Part shown: in pieces, positions 1-7,491 of the stretch | Numbering within the stretch: the first letter of the stretch is position 1 | Layout of the letters: the number at the start of each line of letters is the position of its first letter | From: Leuconostocaceae bacterium ESL0958 | GTDB lineage: Bacteria; Bacillota; Bacilli; Lactobacillales; Lactobacillaceae | Length of the DNA stretch: 64,000 nt | Direction of reading: 5' to 3' | Assembly (NCBI GenBank): GCA_029433265.1 | Contig: JAQTHT010000001.1 | Location: 206,667-270,666 of the forward strand | Notes under the pieces: model-generated | Databases searched by the model: none | Seen by the model: the letters and a program-made list of their open reading frames with translations, nothing else | Told to the model about the DNA's origin: nothing | Program-made: the position numbers and the translations under genes

Positions 1-672
1 GCTTGCACCCTTAAAGGCATCGGAGATGTGACCAGCTTCTTGGTTGAAGGCCGCCTTGCGGATTTCGCTATCCAAGTTAGTATCCGTTGAATCGAAAGCA
101 GGAAGTTGACCCGACTTAGAAGCCTTGGAATCCTTGGAGGAATACTGGTTGTAGACATCATCCCAGCTTGTGCCGTTGTTCAAGGCGTCCACTGCCTGGT
201 TGGCCGTATCTTGATCCTTGGCGGAAATCAACGAAATGGTCGTATCTGGCACGTAGGAATCATAGGCCTGCTTGAGCTGATCCTTGGAAATGCTGTAGTT
301 GGCCTTCACGGCTGCTTGCATGACCAGCTTGTCCTTTAAGTTCTGCTTGAACTGAGACTTGGACATACCGGACTGCTGTAACTGCTTCTCAAATTGGTCG
401 CCATACTGGGACTTTTGCGTGTTGTAAGCCTTGGTGACGTCATCATCTGAAACTTGGTTGCCATACTTCTTGTAAAGCACCTTGTTAATGACCATCTGGG
501 CAAAGGCCTGTTGGCCGGCCGATGACTTTTTGAAATCCTTGTAATAGTCTTCCTTGGTAATCTTACCATCCGAAGTGGTGGCAAGCGTCTTGGAGGCGTG
601 TGTGGCCAGATAGGCCCCGCCGCCTAGGACGATGAGGACGAGAGCGCCCCAAACAATCTTTTTTGCTTTCAT
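1..672 (-). CDS. prsA: PrsA-like foldase, 3' end cut by the window edge
   Basis: Extracytoplasmic parvulin-type peptidyl-prolyl isomerase that helps exported proteins fold. About 224 N-terminal residues are visible: a short basic start (MKAKKI), one hydrophobic segment (about residues 6-22), a charged SurA-N-like helical region and the beginning of the isomerase domain. The start ATG at 672 is preceded by GGAAGG. The N-terminus has no cysteine after the hydrophobic stretch, so the lipobox usual for PrsA is absent and the protein would be anchored by its uncleaved N-terminal helix or released. The family call is firm from the overall pattern; the C-terminal half lies outside the window. Confidence 0.85.
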   Translation of the reverse strand, partial: MKAKKIVWGALVLIVLGGGAYLATHASKTLATTSDGKITKEDYYKDFKKSSAGQQAFAQMVINKVLYKKYGNQVSDDDVTKAYNTQKSQYGDQFEKQLQQSGMSKSQFKQNLKDKLVMQAAVKANYSISKDQLKQAYDSYVPDTTISLISAKDQDTANQAVDALNNGTSWDDVYNQYSSKDSKASKSGQLPAFDSTDTNLDSEIRKAAFNQEAGHISDAFKGAS

Positions 673-736
673 TTTCCATCCTTCCAAATCAAAAGTGTTC
701 GTCTGTTATTCTAGCATAAAATGAAAATGGGACTCG

Positions 737-946
737 CTATCCCTGCTTGATTTTAGCGATTTTTTCTTGAATTTTATCGAGATAGGGCTGGTTGGCTACT
801 TTGGTTCGGGCCGCATGCCTTTTTAATTCGGCAATATCCTGTTTACTATCGGCCAGGGCAGCTTGGACCACCTGTTTCTCCTGCTTGAAACGCTTATTTT
901 GTTGCCACAGTTGTCGGCAATAATGGAAAAATTCCTTAAAGGCCAT
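737..946 (-). CDS. Small coiled-coil protein of unknown function downstream of hit
   Basis: A 69-residue protein starting MAFKEFFHYCRQLWQQNK. The chosen ATG (946) has a clear GGAGG site upstream and lies inside the end of hit, so the two genes overlap by 11 bp and are probably translationally coupled. The upstream in-frame extension lacks its own ribosome site. The sequence is highly charged and heptad-like from about residue 15 (KRFKQEKQVVQAALADSKQDI), so a short coiled coil is likely. It has no signal peptide or membrane segment. The function is not recognised. Confidence 0.7.
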   Translation of the reverse strand: MAFKEFFHYCRQLWQQNKRFKQEKQVVQAALADSKQDIAELKRHAARTKVANQPYLDKIQEKIAKIKQG

Positions 947-1379
947 GGCTATCCTCCACTGATTCACGAATTTGGGTCGCAATCGTTTCGTAGGCTTCTT
1001 GGTCATAGTTGGCCGAATTATCAATCGTTGGGACCAGCGTGTCGTTCAAATCATCATCGTCGTAACGGGGGATGAGATGCCAGTGGGAGTGGGGCACCGT
1101 CTGGCCAGCGGATTCACCGTTGTTGGAACTGATATTCATCCCCGTGATGGCCGGATCCGTTGCCTTGATGGCCTTGGCCAAAGCAGGAATGAGGGTCATG
1201 ATTTTGTTCGTAATGGCCTCATCGTAGTCGAAGATATTGGTGTAATGTTGCTTTGGCACCAAAAGCGTGTGTCCGGGCGTCACCTGGGAAATATCCAAAA
1301 AGGCGAGAACATCGTCGTCTTCATAAATTTTGTAAGCAGGAATTTCCCCTGCGATGATTTGATCAAAAATATCTGCCAT
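936..1379 (-). CDS. hit: HIT family nucleotide hydrolase/transferase
   Basis: A cytoplasmic histidine-triad protein of 147 residues, the usual length for the Hit/HinT group that hydrolyses nucleoside phosphoramidates or dinucleoside polyphosphates. The triad is visible as HSHWHLIPR near residue 98, with the N-terminal motif CDIFxxIIxGEIPAYKIYEDD in a form lacking the Cys (starting MADIFDQII). The AAGGAGG site sits 5 nt before the ATG. It diverges from ecsA and is followed by a small overlapping gene. The hit/ecsAB/prsA arrangement is typical of Firmicutes. Confidence 0.93.
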   Translation of the reverse strand: MADIFDQIIAGEIPAYKIYEDDDVLAFLDISQVTPGHTLLVPKQHYTNIFDYDEAITNKIMTLIPALAKAIKATDPAITGMNISSNNGESAGQTVPHSHWHLIPRYDDDDLNDTLVPTIDNSANYDQEAYETIATQIRESVEDSHGL

Positions 1380-1411
1380 AACGGCCTCCTTGCAATTTGT
1401 CTGCTACATTT

Positions 1412-1417
1412 ATTATA
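1412..1417 (-). promoter_or_regulatory. -10 box of the hit promoter
   Basis: On the minus strand this reads TATAAT, about 32 bp upstream of the hit start codon, leaving room for the AAGGAGG ribosome site. The -35 is not clear. It forms a divergent promoter region with the ecsA -10 box at 1438-1443. Confidence 0.55.
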
Positions 1418-1434
1418 ACAAAGCAGTTTGGCGC

Positions 1435-1443
1435 TGTTATAAT
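1435..1443 (+). promoter_or_regulatory. Extended -10 promoter of ecsA (leaderless start)
   Basis: TGTTATAAT is a perfect extended -10 element. The ATG of ecsA follows after 7 nt, so the expected transcription start falls on or next to the start codon and the mRNA would have no 5' leader. The AAAGGG between the box and the ATG is only one nucleotide from the ATG, too close to act as a Shine-Dalgarno site. Confidence 0.6.
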
Positions 1444-1450
1444 AAAGGGT

Positions 1451-2197
1451 ATGAAATTACTAGTTCACAAGTTAACGGGCGGCTATGCCGGCCAACCTGT
1501 CTTAGATCAGTTGTCTTTTGAATTGGCCGGCGGTCAGGTGGTGGGCCTCCTTGGGTTAAACGGGGCCGGCAAGTCGACGACCTTTAAACATTTGGTAGGG
1601 GAACGGCCAGTCACAGCCGGTATGGTTCGCCTGGTGCAGTCAGACGGCCAGGTAATCGACTTGGCTGAACAGGCGGCCACGTTTCGAGCACAACTAGCCT
1701 ATATCCCAGAACAGCCCATTTTATATGATGAGCTAACGCTGGCAGAACACTTGGACTTGCTCTTAGCCAGCCACGACTGCCTGGATTCGGCCCATCAAGA
1801 ACGGGTGGCCAGCCTTTTGAAAACTTTTCGGTTGACTGGCAAAGAAGGGTGGTTTCCGAAGCATTTTTCAAAGGGGATGCAGCAGAAGGTGATGATTGTC
1901 GCGGCCTTTGCCATTGATGCGCCACTGACCATTATTGATGAACCCTTCGTTGGCTTGGACCCCTTGGCGCAAAAAGCACTGCAGCGACTCATGAAAGCGC
2001 GGGCCGCTGCCGGTGGGCTGATTTTACTAACGACTCATCAACTGGCCCTGGCAGAAGCGCTGCTGGACCAGGTCATTCTCTTAGAGGCGGGGCGGGTCCT
2101 GGCCACGGGCAGCCCTGCGGCTGTCGCCGCGCAGCAGGGGCTTTCTGAGAGTCACTTTACTGACCTATTTGAGCAAAGTGGGGAGGCACCGTCATGA
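1451..2197 (+). CDS. ecsA: EcsA, ABC transporter ATP-binding subunit
   Basis: A 248-residue ABC ATPase. The Walker A motif GLNGAGKST is at about residues 35-43, the signature is the variant FSKGMQQK and the Walker B region reads LTIIDEPF. With the membrane partner EcsB it forms the Ecs exporter, known in Bacillus and Staphylococcus to affect protein secretion and RasP-dependent peptide clearance. The start was placed at the ATG at 1451 because the longer in-frame extension begins upstream of the only -10 box. The stop overlaps the ecsB start (ATGA), so the two are co-translated. Confidence 0.9.
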   Translation: MKLLVHKLTGGYAGQPVLDQLSFELAGGQVVGLLGLNGAGKSTTFKHLVGERPVTAGMVRLVQSDGQVIDLAEQAATFRAQLAYIPEQPILYDELTLAEHLDLLLASHDCLDSAHQERVASLLKTFRLTGKEGWFPKHFSKGMQQKVMIVAAFAIDAPLTIIDEPFVGLDPLAQKALQRLMKARAAAGGLILLTTHQLALAEALLDQVILLEAGRVLATGSPAAVAAQQGLSESHFTDLFEQSGEAPS

Positions 2198-3423
2198 TGG
2201 ACATGGCCGCCCTGTACCATCGCCGGAAGCAGCAAGCGCAAAAAGAGCAGCAACGCTATTTGAAGTTACTCTTCAACGACCACTTTGTGCTCTTTTTATT
2301 CCTCTGTTTTGGGCTCGCCATTTTGGCCTTGAAACAGGCCGTGCAGACAGATGCCTTTGCCACTGCCAACCGGCCCTACTGGTACTTGGCCCTAACTGGA
2401 TTGGCCCTATTCTTTTTACACTTGGGGCAGTTGGATACCCAGCTCAAGCAGGCCGATGCCATTTTTTTGCTGGGTGCTGAGGAAGGGTTAGCCGGCCCTT
2501 ATCTAAGGGAGGCCTGGCGCCATTCCCTTCGGCTGGCGTTTATCTGGCAGGGGTTAGGTTGGTTCCTGATGATGCCCATCCTCCTTTATCTTGGTTGGCA
2601 TGGGCCTAGCCGCTATGGCGCCTTGCTCCTGCTATTGCTGGCTATGAAAGCAGTTTTGCTGCAGCAAGACTATCGGCAACTCTTTGTTCAGGCAGGTCGG
2701 CCACTGCCGATTGGGCTTCGTTTGTTAGTTGGCTGTCTGCTGTGCTACCTTTTTTTCTGCTTGCCTGAACTAGGGCAGTGGGTCTTGGCCTGCTTGTTGA
2801 CAATCTTTGCTGGCTGGGCCCTCTATGACGGCCGGACACTAGGGCAGTCCCTTTCCTTTGAACGGACGCTGGCCCAAGCCGGCCAATATCAACAAAGACG
2901 CTACGCCTTTTACCGGCTTTTCGCGGAGGTCCCGAAGCAGACTACCGTGGTGAAAAGACATGCGGCACTGGATGTTTTCCTGAAGGCCTTACCCTTTCAA
3001 AAAGACCCCCTCCAAAGGTTGTACTGGCTCAGCTGCTTCCGAGCTGGAGAGCAGGGCCGACTGATTGTCCGGCTCACCTTGCTTTTACTGTGTCTGCTAC
3101 CCTTCATTCAGATGACAGCCAATTGGGGCTGGATTTGCCTGGGCGCCGGCTTTGCTTATCTGCTAGAATTACAGTTGTTGCCGATTGCCGATCGACTGAA
3201 TCAGGTCTTTTGGACTCGGTTTTACTTTGTTCACCCTGATCGGCGCCGGCAAGCTTTTGCTCGTTTTGCTCGCAAGGTGACCGGTCTGGCAGCCCTCTTA
3301 GTTACCCTGGTGCTGGCCATTAGTCAGTCCTTCTTAGCCGGGCTGTTCTTCTTATTGGCCGCCTGCTTGACCAGCTATCTTTGGCAGCAACTTTATTTAC
3401 CCAAAAAACGAAGCAATTCATAG
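2194..3423 (+). CDS. ecsB: EcsB, ABC transporter membrane subunit
   Basis: A 409-residue integral membrane protein with several strongly hydrophobic segments. One group lies in roughly the first 210 residues and a second at about 280-400, separated by a basic cytoplasmic stretch. Length and layout match EcsB, and the start overlaps the ecsA stop by 4 bp. It provides the membrane path for the EcsAB exporter. Identification rests on the topology, an opening like that of other EcsB proteins (a short Arg/Lys-rich start followed by a hydrophobic segment) and gene order rather than on a catalytic motif. Confidence 0.85.
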   Translation: MMDMAALYHRRKQQAQKEQQRYLKLLFNDHFVLFLFLCFGLAILALKQAVQTDAFATANRPYWYLALTGLALFFLHLGQLDTQLKQADAIFLLGAEEGLAGPYLREAWRHSLRLAFIWQGLGWFLMMPILLYLGWHGPSRYGALLLLLLAMKAVLLQQDYRQLFVQAGRPLPIGLRLLVGCLLCYLFFCLPELGQWVLACLLTIFAGWALYDGRTLGQSLSFERTLAQAGQYQQRRYAFYRLFAEVPKQTTVVKRHAALDVFLKALPFQKDPLQRLYWLSCFRAGEQGRLIVRLTLLLLCLLPFIQMTANWGWICLGAGFAYLLELQLLPIADRLNQVFWTRFYFVHPDRRRQAFARFARKVTGLAALLVTLVLAISQSFLAGLFFLLAACLTSYLWQQLYLPKKRSNS

Positions 3424-3439
3424 ATAAAGGAATATTTTT

Positions 3440-4108
3440 ATGCATTTACGTTCAAAACCTTGGGCACAGCCTTGGCTGGCCGAACATACTGACTTAGTCA
3501 TTGATCAAACCCGTGCGCAGGCGCAAAGGGGCAAGTGGCAGCAACTGTTTGACAAGAGACAACCTATTCACCTGGAAATCGGTTCCGGCAAGGGTCAATT
3601 CATTAAGGAAATGGCCAAACAACATCCGGACATCAACTATATTGGTATGGAAATTCAGGAAACGGCCGTTGCGATTGCTGCCCGTAAGTCCTTCGAGGAA
3701 GTCGGCGTGCTCCCCAATTTGCGCTACCTCTACGGCAATGGTTCTGGCGTCGAAACCTATTTTGAACCAGCAGAAGTCCAAAAGATTTATTTGAACTTCT
3801 CAGATCCTTGGCCAAAGAAGCGGCACGAAAGTCGGCGCTTGACTTATCCTTCTTTCCTGCGTTCTTACCAGGCGGTGTTACCAGCTGCTGGTGAAATTGA
3901 ATTTAAGACGGATAACCGGCATTTATTTGAATATTCGCTGCTGACCATGCTGAACTTTGGGCTGCAGATGACGCCAGCGGACTTGTCCCTAGACTTGCAC
4001 GCAGACGAAGACAAAGTGGCTGGCAATGTGGAAACCGAATATGAACAGAAGTTTTTAGCCAAGGGCCAGCCGATTTATTGGCTGCGGGCTCATCTTGAAG
4101 ACAAATAA
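3440..4108 (+). CDS. trmB: tRNA (guanine-N7-)-methyltransferase
   Basis: SAM-dependent enzyme that makes m7G46 in the tRNA variable loop. The 222 residues are the normal Firmicutes length. The SAM-binding motif LEIGSGKGQFI is near residue 46 and the diagnostic NFSDPWPKKRHESRRL is near residue 120. It follows ecsB by 16 bp, with an AAAGGAA site, and is probably read with it. A bidirectional terminator follows the stop codon directly. Confidence 0.95.
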   Translation: MHLRSKPWAQPWLAEHTDLVIDQTRAQAQRGKWQQLFDKRQPIHLEIGSGKGQFIKEMAKQHPDINYIGMEIQETAVAIAARKSFEEVGVLPNLRYLYGNGSGVETYFEPAEVQKIYLNFSDPWPKKRHESRRLTYPSFLRSYQAVLPAAGEIEFKTDNRHLFEYSLLTMLNFGLQMTPADLSLDLHADEDKVAGNVETEYEQKFLAKGQPIYWLRAHLEDK

Positions 4109-4132
4109 AAAAGCCAGTCTGACTGGCTTTTG
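4107..4132. terminator. Bidirectional terminator between trmB and a convergent gene
   Basis: Inverted repeat AAAAGCCAGTC / GACTGGCTTTT flanked by A and T runs on both sides, so it can stop transcription from trmB and from the convergent gene that ends at 4133. Confidence 0.85.
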
Positions 4133-4387
4133 TTATTCATTGCCCAGATAATTTCTGGTATTGCGGAAGCCCTCGATGGCCAGTTTAGCCGACAGTTGAT
4201 CGGGAAAACGTTGGACATGAAGGTTGACGATATCCGAGTTGGCAAAAAATTCCACGCGATGCACCAGGTAATGGGGAGTGGACACGCCGGTGGAGATGGA
4301 AATGATATCGCCACGCTGTGGGGGAAGTGGTAATTGAATGTCGGTTTCGACCCGGGCTGACGCCACGATGAGGTTGTATTGCACCAT
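4133..4387 (-). CDS. Small hypothetical protein
   Basis: An 84-residue soluble protein, not recognised. It begins MVQYNLIVASARVETDIQLPL and contains the run PQRGDIISISTGVSTPHYLVHRVEFFANSD, a pattern resembling small beta-strand-rich proteins. It has an AGAAAGGAA ribosome site at good spacing and shares a bidirectional terminator with trmB, which supports it as a real gene. Overlapping frames on both strands lack these signals. Confidence 0.6.
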   Translation of the reverse strand: MVQYNLIVASARVETDIQLPLPPQRGDIISISTGVSTPHYLVHRVEFFANSDIVNLHVQRFPDQLSAKLAIEGFRNTRNYLGNE

Positions 4388-4499
4388 AATGCTTCCTTTC
4401 TAAAGACGCTGAACAAGTTAATTTTATTGTAAAAGCTTCGTAAGCAGAAAGCAAAGCCCTTTGTTTTTTGCTTGTGGGCCATCCAAAAGGAGGCTTTTT

Positions 4500-4925
4500 G
4501 TGTTTGAAACGCTTAAGAAAATAATGCTGCGCTACCGTCAAACTTTGCTCTATCTTTTTTTTGGTGGCGCAACCTTTGTCGTTAGCCAAGTGACTTATAC
4601 CTTTTTTGCGCTGCTATGGTACTGGTCCTACACGCCGGCTTACCTACTTTCTTGGTTCTTAGCCGTGCTCTTTGCCTATGTTACGAATCGCATTTGGGTC
4701 TTCCGTTCCCAGGTGCGTGATTTTCTTGGGCTATGCCGGGAAGTCTGGCGCTTTTATTTGGCCCGGATTGTGACCGGCATCTTCGGCTGGTTTATTTTAG
4801 CCTTTGGCGTGCAGGTCTTAGGTCAAAATGATCTGCTCTGGAACTTTATCCAAAATGTGTTCGTGATTATTACGAACTACGTTCTAAGTAAGTTCTTTAT
4901 TTTTCAAAAGCAGCAGGGGGAGTAG
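4500..4925 (+). CDS. GtrA-like family membrane protein
   Basis: A 141-residue protein with four predicted transmembrane helices. It has the GtrA family pattern: an early FxxxGGATFVVSQ, a central TNRIWVF and an ending NYVLSKFFIFQ. GtrA proteins are small flippase-like partners in the modification of cell-wall polysaccharides or teichoic acids. The start was set at GTG 4500, because a strong AAAAGGAGG lies 6 nt upstream; an earlier in-frame ATG would place that site inside the gene. It precedes the next gene by 44 bp. Confidence 0.82.
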   Translation: MFETLKKIMLRYRQTLLYLFFGGATFVVSQVTYTFFALLWYWSYTPAYLLSWFLAVLFAYVTNRIWVFRSQVRDFLGLCREVWRFYLARIVTGIFGWFILAFGVQVLGQNDLLWNFIQNVFVIITNYVLSKFFIFQKQQGE

Positions 4926-4969
4926 GGGTGCTTTAATGGACCCTTCCTGCCTATTAGAAAGGAAAACAC

Positions 4970-5446
4970 ATGCGACTCTGGCATTATGAACTCATCCCAA
5001 CGCTCTCCCGGCAGCACTTATTAGGTCAGTGGCGGGAAGTCTTAGCCATTACCGGGGCCATTCGGAAACAGGGCGAAGTCAACCATGCGACGGTTAACCG
5101 ACTCAAGGATTACGACTTAGATCATTTATTAGTTTATATTCAGTTGGTCAAGGAGGAGATGAACCGACGGGGCTACCGGACAACGGTTAAATCTCAGCAA
5201 AAGTTAATTGATGATGTTGGCTATAATTGGGCTCGTCCGTTGCCTTATCACAAGGATGACCAGGGCTTAGTAACCCTAGCCAATGGTCAAGCGCTTTATG
5301 CCGGTTTTCATGATGATCGCTATTTGCTGCAAAATTTGTATATGATGCAGGAAAAGGCGGACACCGATCAAATTGATTGGTCGACCTGGCAGGCCATGGT
5401 GGCCAGTATGCTGGCGGTCCATCCAACTTTACCTATTCGAGCATAA
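4970..5446 (+). CDS. TIGR02328 / PF03013-type protein (pyrimidine dimer glycosylase-like)
   Basis: A 158-residue protein starting MRLWHYELIPTLSRQHLLGQWREV. This is the signature of a conserved Firmicutes family placed with the T4 endonuclease V-like pyrimidine dimer DNA glycosylases (PF03013). Conserved points visible are RLWH at the very N-terminus, LLGQWRE and the NRRGY segment. Repair activity is a family-level inference; many members of this group are uncharacterised. A good GAAAGGAAA site precedes the ATG and a strong terminator follows the stop. Confidence 0.7.
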   Translation: MRLWHYELIPTLSRQHLLGQWREVLAITGAIRKQGEVNHATVNRLKDYDLDHLLVYIQLVKEEMNRRGYRTTVKSQQKLIDDVGYNWARPLPYHKDDQGLVTLANGQALYAGFHDDRYLLQNLYMMQEKADTDQIDWSTWQAMVASMLAVHPTLPIRA

Positions 5447-5454
5447 CGACTTAG

Positions 5455-5479
5455 CCTGAGCTTTTGCTCAGGTTTTTTT
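5455..5479 (+). terminator. Intrinsic terminator
   Basis: Stem CCTGAGC / GCTCAGG with a TTTT loop followed by seven T, directly after the 5446 stop. Confidence 0.9.
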
Positions 5480-5542
5480 GGTTGGGGCGGTAAAAGTAGG
5501 CGCCTTTGCGTACCATGCGCTAAGCAGTGGGGAATCACTGTT

Positions 5543-5570
5543 GGCAGCTCCTCAATTGAGAGGCGCTGTC
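5543..5570 (+). other. Hairpin in the leader of the secreted protease
   Basis: GGCAGC...GCTGTC encloses a second stem CTC/GAG with an AATT loop and two single bulges. There is no U run, so it is not a terminator; it could be an mRNA 5' stabiliser or regulatory hairpin. It lies 33 nt before the start codon at 5603. Confidence 0.35.
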
Positions 5571-5602
5571 TGTCGGATGACAAATAGCAAAGGAGTTTGT
5601 AG

Positions 5603-6643
5603 ATGGAGAGAAAGAAAACAGTGGTGGTGGCCGTTAAGATTGGCCTCCTGCTCATCGCCTGCTTGAGCTGGTTATTGGCTGCCGTCCCCAAAGGGCATGC
5701 CTATGTCTTTGACTCGGCTAAATTTCAAAAGGGGCTCGTGCCAGATACCAGCCGGAGTCCTTTTAATGCGGTTGTTTACATTGTTAATACGGAGACTGGC
5801 CATTCCGGTTCCGGCGTCTTGATTGGGCCGGACACTGTCCTGACGGCTGCCCATGTTGTGTTAGATGATGTGGAAGGAGCACAGCCGGCAGACTGGCCGA
5901 GGCGGCTAGTTGATCCAAGGCAATTGCTAGTGCGACCAGGCTATCCTGGCAACGACGAAGCAGACCGGCAGCGCAATGCTGCTAGTCAACAGTACCGCGG
6001 GGCGGCATTGTCGATTCCACCAGCTTATTTCAGGGCAGCCATGCTACCAGCTGGGCCCGACAGTGATCCGGGGGACCATGATTTAGCCATCATTCACCTC
6101 AATCGCCCGGTGCCCAATGCACCCACATTGCCGTTAGGTGAATTACGGGCCCAAGATATTGCCAGTACCATGATTTCAGCAGTTGGCTACCCAGCGACCC
6201 TAGGGCCGGGCAATGAAGCTGCGCCTGAAAATAGCCAAGAGCGGATGTATGTTGATACCGGCTGGGCAGAGAGTGTGGCTAGTCATCAAATTGCTAGTCG
6301 CACCGTTAACTGGGCCCATGGCAATTCTGGTGGCCCAATTTTGAACCAAGCCAACCAGGTGGTTGGGATTGTCAGCGCTTCAAATTCGCAGGGTAATTAC
6401 GCCACTCGAATTAATCCCGAGGCAGCCTGCTGGATTCATGAAGCGATGGCAGAGCCGGCGACCATGTTAACGCCAGAGAATGTGCGCAACCAATGGCGCC
6501 GTTTCGGTCGCGAGCAAATTTACTTTGATGGGCAGGGGACGGCGACCCAAATCATGGCCATCGAACCGAGTGCCGTCGGTGCTTTGGATTTGTCTCGACC
6601 GGGGGTGGCGAATAATGAAAGTGCTGGCCACGATGAGCTATAA
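5603..6643 (+). CDS. Secreted trypsin-like serine protease (V8/S1B type)
   Basis: A 346-residue exported protease. The N-terminal basic segment, hydrophobic core (about residues 7-28) and a site after GHA at residue 33 form a signal peptide. The catalytic triad is His84 (TAAHV), Asp160 (GDHDLAII) and Ser242 (HGNSGGP). This layout matches glutamyl-endopeptidase-like enzymes of Gram-positive bacteria. After the protease fold there is a C-terminal extension of about 60 residues with no recognised domain. An AAAGGAG site precedes the ATG. It is a stand-alone gene between a terminator and the rplU promoter, and no substrate can be deduced. Confidence 0.88.
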   Translation: MERKKTVVVAVKIGLLLIACLSWLLAAVPKGHAYVFDSAKFQKGLVPDTSRSPFNAVVYIVNTETGHSGSGVLIGPDTVLTAAHVVLDDVEGAQPADWPRRLVDPRQLLVRPGYPGNDEADRQRNAASQQYRGAALSIPPAYFRAAMLPAGPDSDPGDHDLAIIHLNRPVPNAPTLPLGELRAQDIASTMISAVGYPATLGPGNEAAPENSQERMYVDTGWAESVASHQIASRTVNWAHGNSGGPILNQANQVVGIVSASNSQGNYATRINPEAACWIHEAMAEPATMLTPENVRNQWRRFGREQIYFDGQGTATQIMAIEPSAVGALDLSRPGVANNESAGHDEL

Positions 6644-6668
6644 TAAGCGCTAGCAGCCTGGTCAGACC

Positions 6669-6697
6669 TTGCCTTCTACGGTCAGGTCTGCTACAAT
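6669..6697 (+). promoter_or_regulatory. Promoter of rplU-rpmA
   Basis: TTGCCT (6669-6674), 17 bp spacer, TACAAT (6692-6697). The transcript would begin near 6704, giving a leader of about 94 nt before rplU. Confidence 0.7.
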
Positions 6698-6703
6698 GGA
6701 ACA

Positions 6704-6797
6704 GTTGTTAGCAAAGCTGCAACCACATCTGTCAGGTTGAAGATGCTCGAAGAGCCGCCTGGTAGGGTGAGTCTAAGTATAAAAGGAGATTTCAATA
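6704..6797 (+). promoter_or_regulatory. 5' leader of rplU, candidate L21 autoregulatory leader
   Basis: Untranslated leader between the promoter and the AAAGGAG site of rplU. Firmicutes rplU genes commonly carry a structured L21 leader thought to mediate autogenous control, and its position and length fit. Part of it can pair (for example CAGGTTGAAG and neighbouring GC-rich segments), but a clear match to the consensus fold could not be confirmed by eye. Confidence 0.4.
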
Positions 6798-7097
6798 ATG
6801 GCCTACGCAATTATTGTAACTGGCGGCAAGCAATACAAAGTCGCTGAAGGCGACACCATCTTCGTGGAGAAGTTGGACGCGCAAGAAGGTGAAAAGGTAG
6901 TCTTTGACCAAGTTGTTTTGACTGACTCAAAGATTGGAACGCCTTTTGTTGAAGGTGCTAAGGTTTCTGCTACGGTGGAAAAGCAAGGGAAGGAAAAGAA
7001 GGTGGTTACTTTCAAGTACCGTCCTAAGAAGCACTCCCACACTAAGCAGGGACACCGCCAACCATATACGCGCGTGAAGATTGATTCCATCGCGTAA
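6798..7097 (+). CDS. rplU: 50S ribosomal protein L21
   Basis: 99 residues starting [19 protein letters not shown] and containing the L21 signature [23 protein letters not shown] near the C-terminus. It binds 23S rRNA in the large subunit. The gene is highly expressed by codon choice (Leu as TTG, Lys as AAG). It is followed by rpmA after 26 bp, without the prp (ysxB) gene found at this place in most Firmicutes. Confidence 0.97.
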   Translation: MAYAIIVTGGKQYKVAEGDTIFVEKLDAQEGEKVVFDQVVLTDSKIGTPFVEGAKVSATVEKQGKEKKVVTFKYRPKKHSHTKQGHRQPYTRVKIDSIA

Positions 7098-7123
7098 TCA
7101 TCACTGTAAAGGAGAATAGACTT

Positions 7124-7435
7124 ATGTTGATGAATCAAGATAACTTACAACTCTTTGCCCACCACAAGGGGGGCGGATCCTCAGCCAACGGCCGTGACTC
7201 AGCTGGTCGTCGTCTGGGCACGAAGGTCGCTGATGGCCAAGCTTTGACTGCTGGTGCTATCATTTACCGTCAGCGTGGTACGCACATCTATCCTGGTCAA
7301 AATGTTAAGCGCGGTAACGATGACACGCTTTTTGCTTTGACGGATGGCGTGGTAAAGTTCGAACGCAAGGGTCGCGACAAGCGCCAAGTTTCCGTTTATA
7401 CTCGGGAAGAATACCAAAAGTTGGCGCAAGCCTAA
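7124..7435 (+). CDS. rpmA: 50S ribosomal protein L27 with N-terminal extension
   Basis: 103 residues. The mature-type sequence [15 protein letters not shown] is preceded by the extension [11 protein letters not shown], which resembles the LxLQ(F/L)F stretch that the cysteine protease Prp removes in Firmicutes so that L27 can reach the peptidyl-transferase centre. GTKVADGQ and RGNDDTLFA are typical L27 segments. The adjacent prp gene expected in this operon is missing, so the processing enzyme would have to be encoded elsewhere. The GGAG site and terminator are clear. Confidence 0.96.
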   Translation: MLMNQDNLQLFAHHKGGGSSANGRDSAGRRLGTKVADGQALTAGAIIYRQRGTHIYPGQNVKRGNDDTLFALTDGVVKFERKGRDKRQVSVYTREEYQKLAQA

Positions 7436-7440
7436 CTTGA

Positions 7441-7466
7441 AAAGCAGCCTTCGGCTGCTTTTTTCT
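7441..7466 (+). terminator. Intrinsic terminator after rpmA
   Basis: AAGCAGCC / GGCTGCTT with a 3-nt loop followed by a T run. Confidence 0.9.
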
Positions 7467-7491
7467 TTGATTTTTTGAGGAGATTGAGGAC

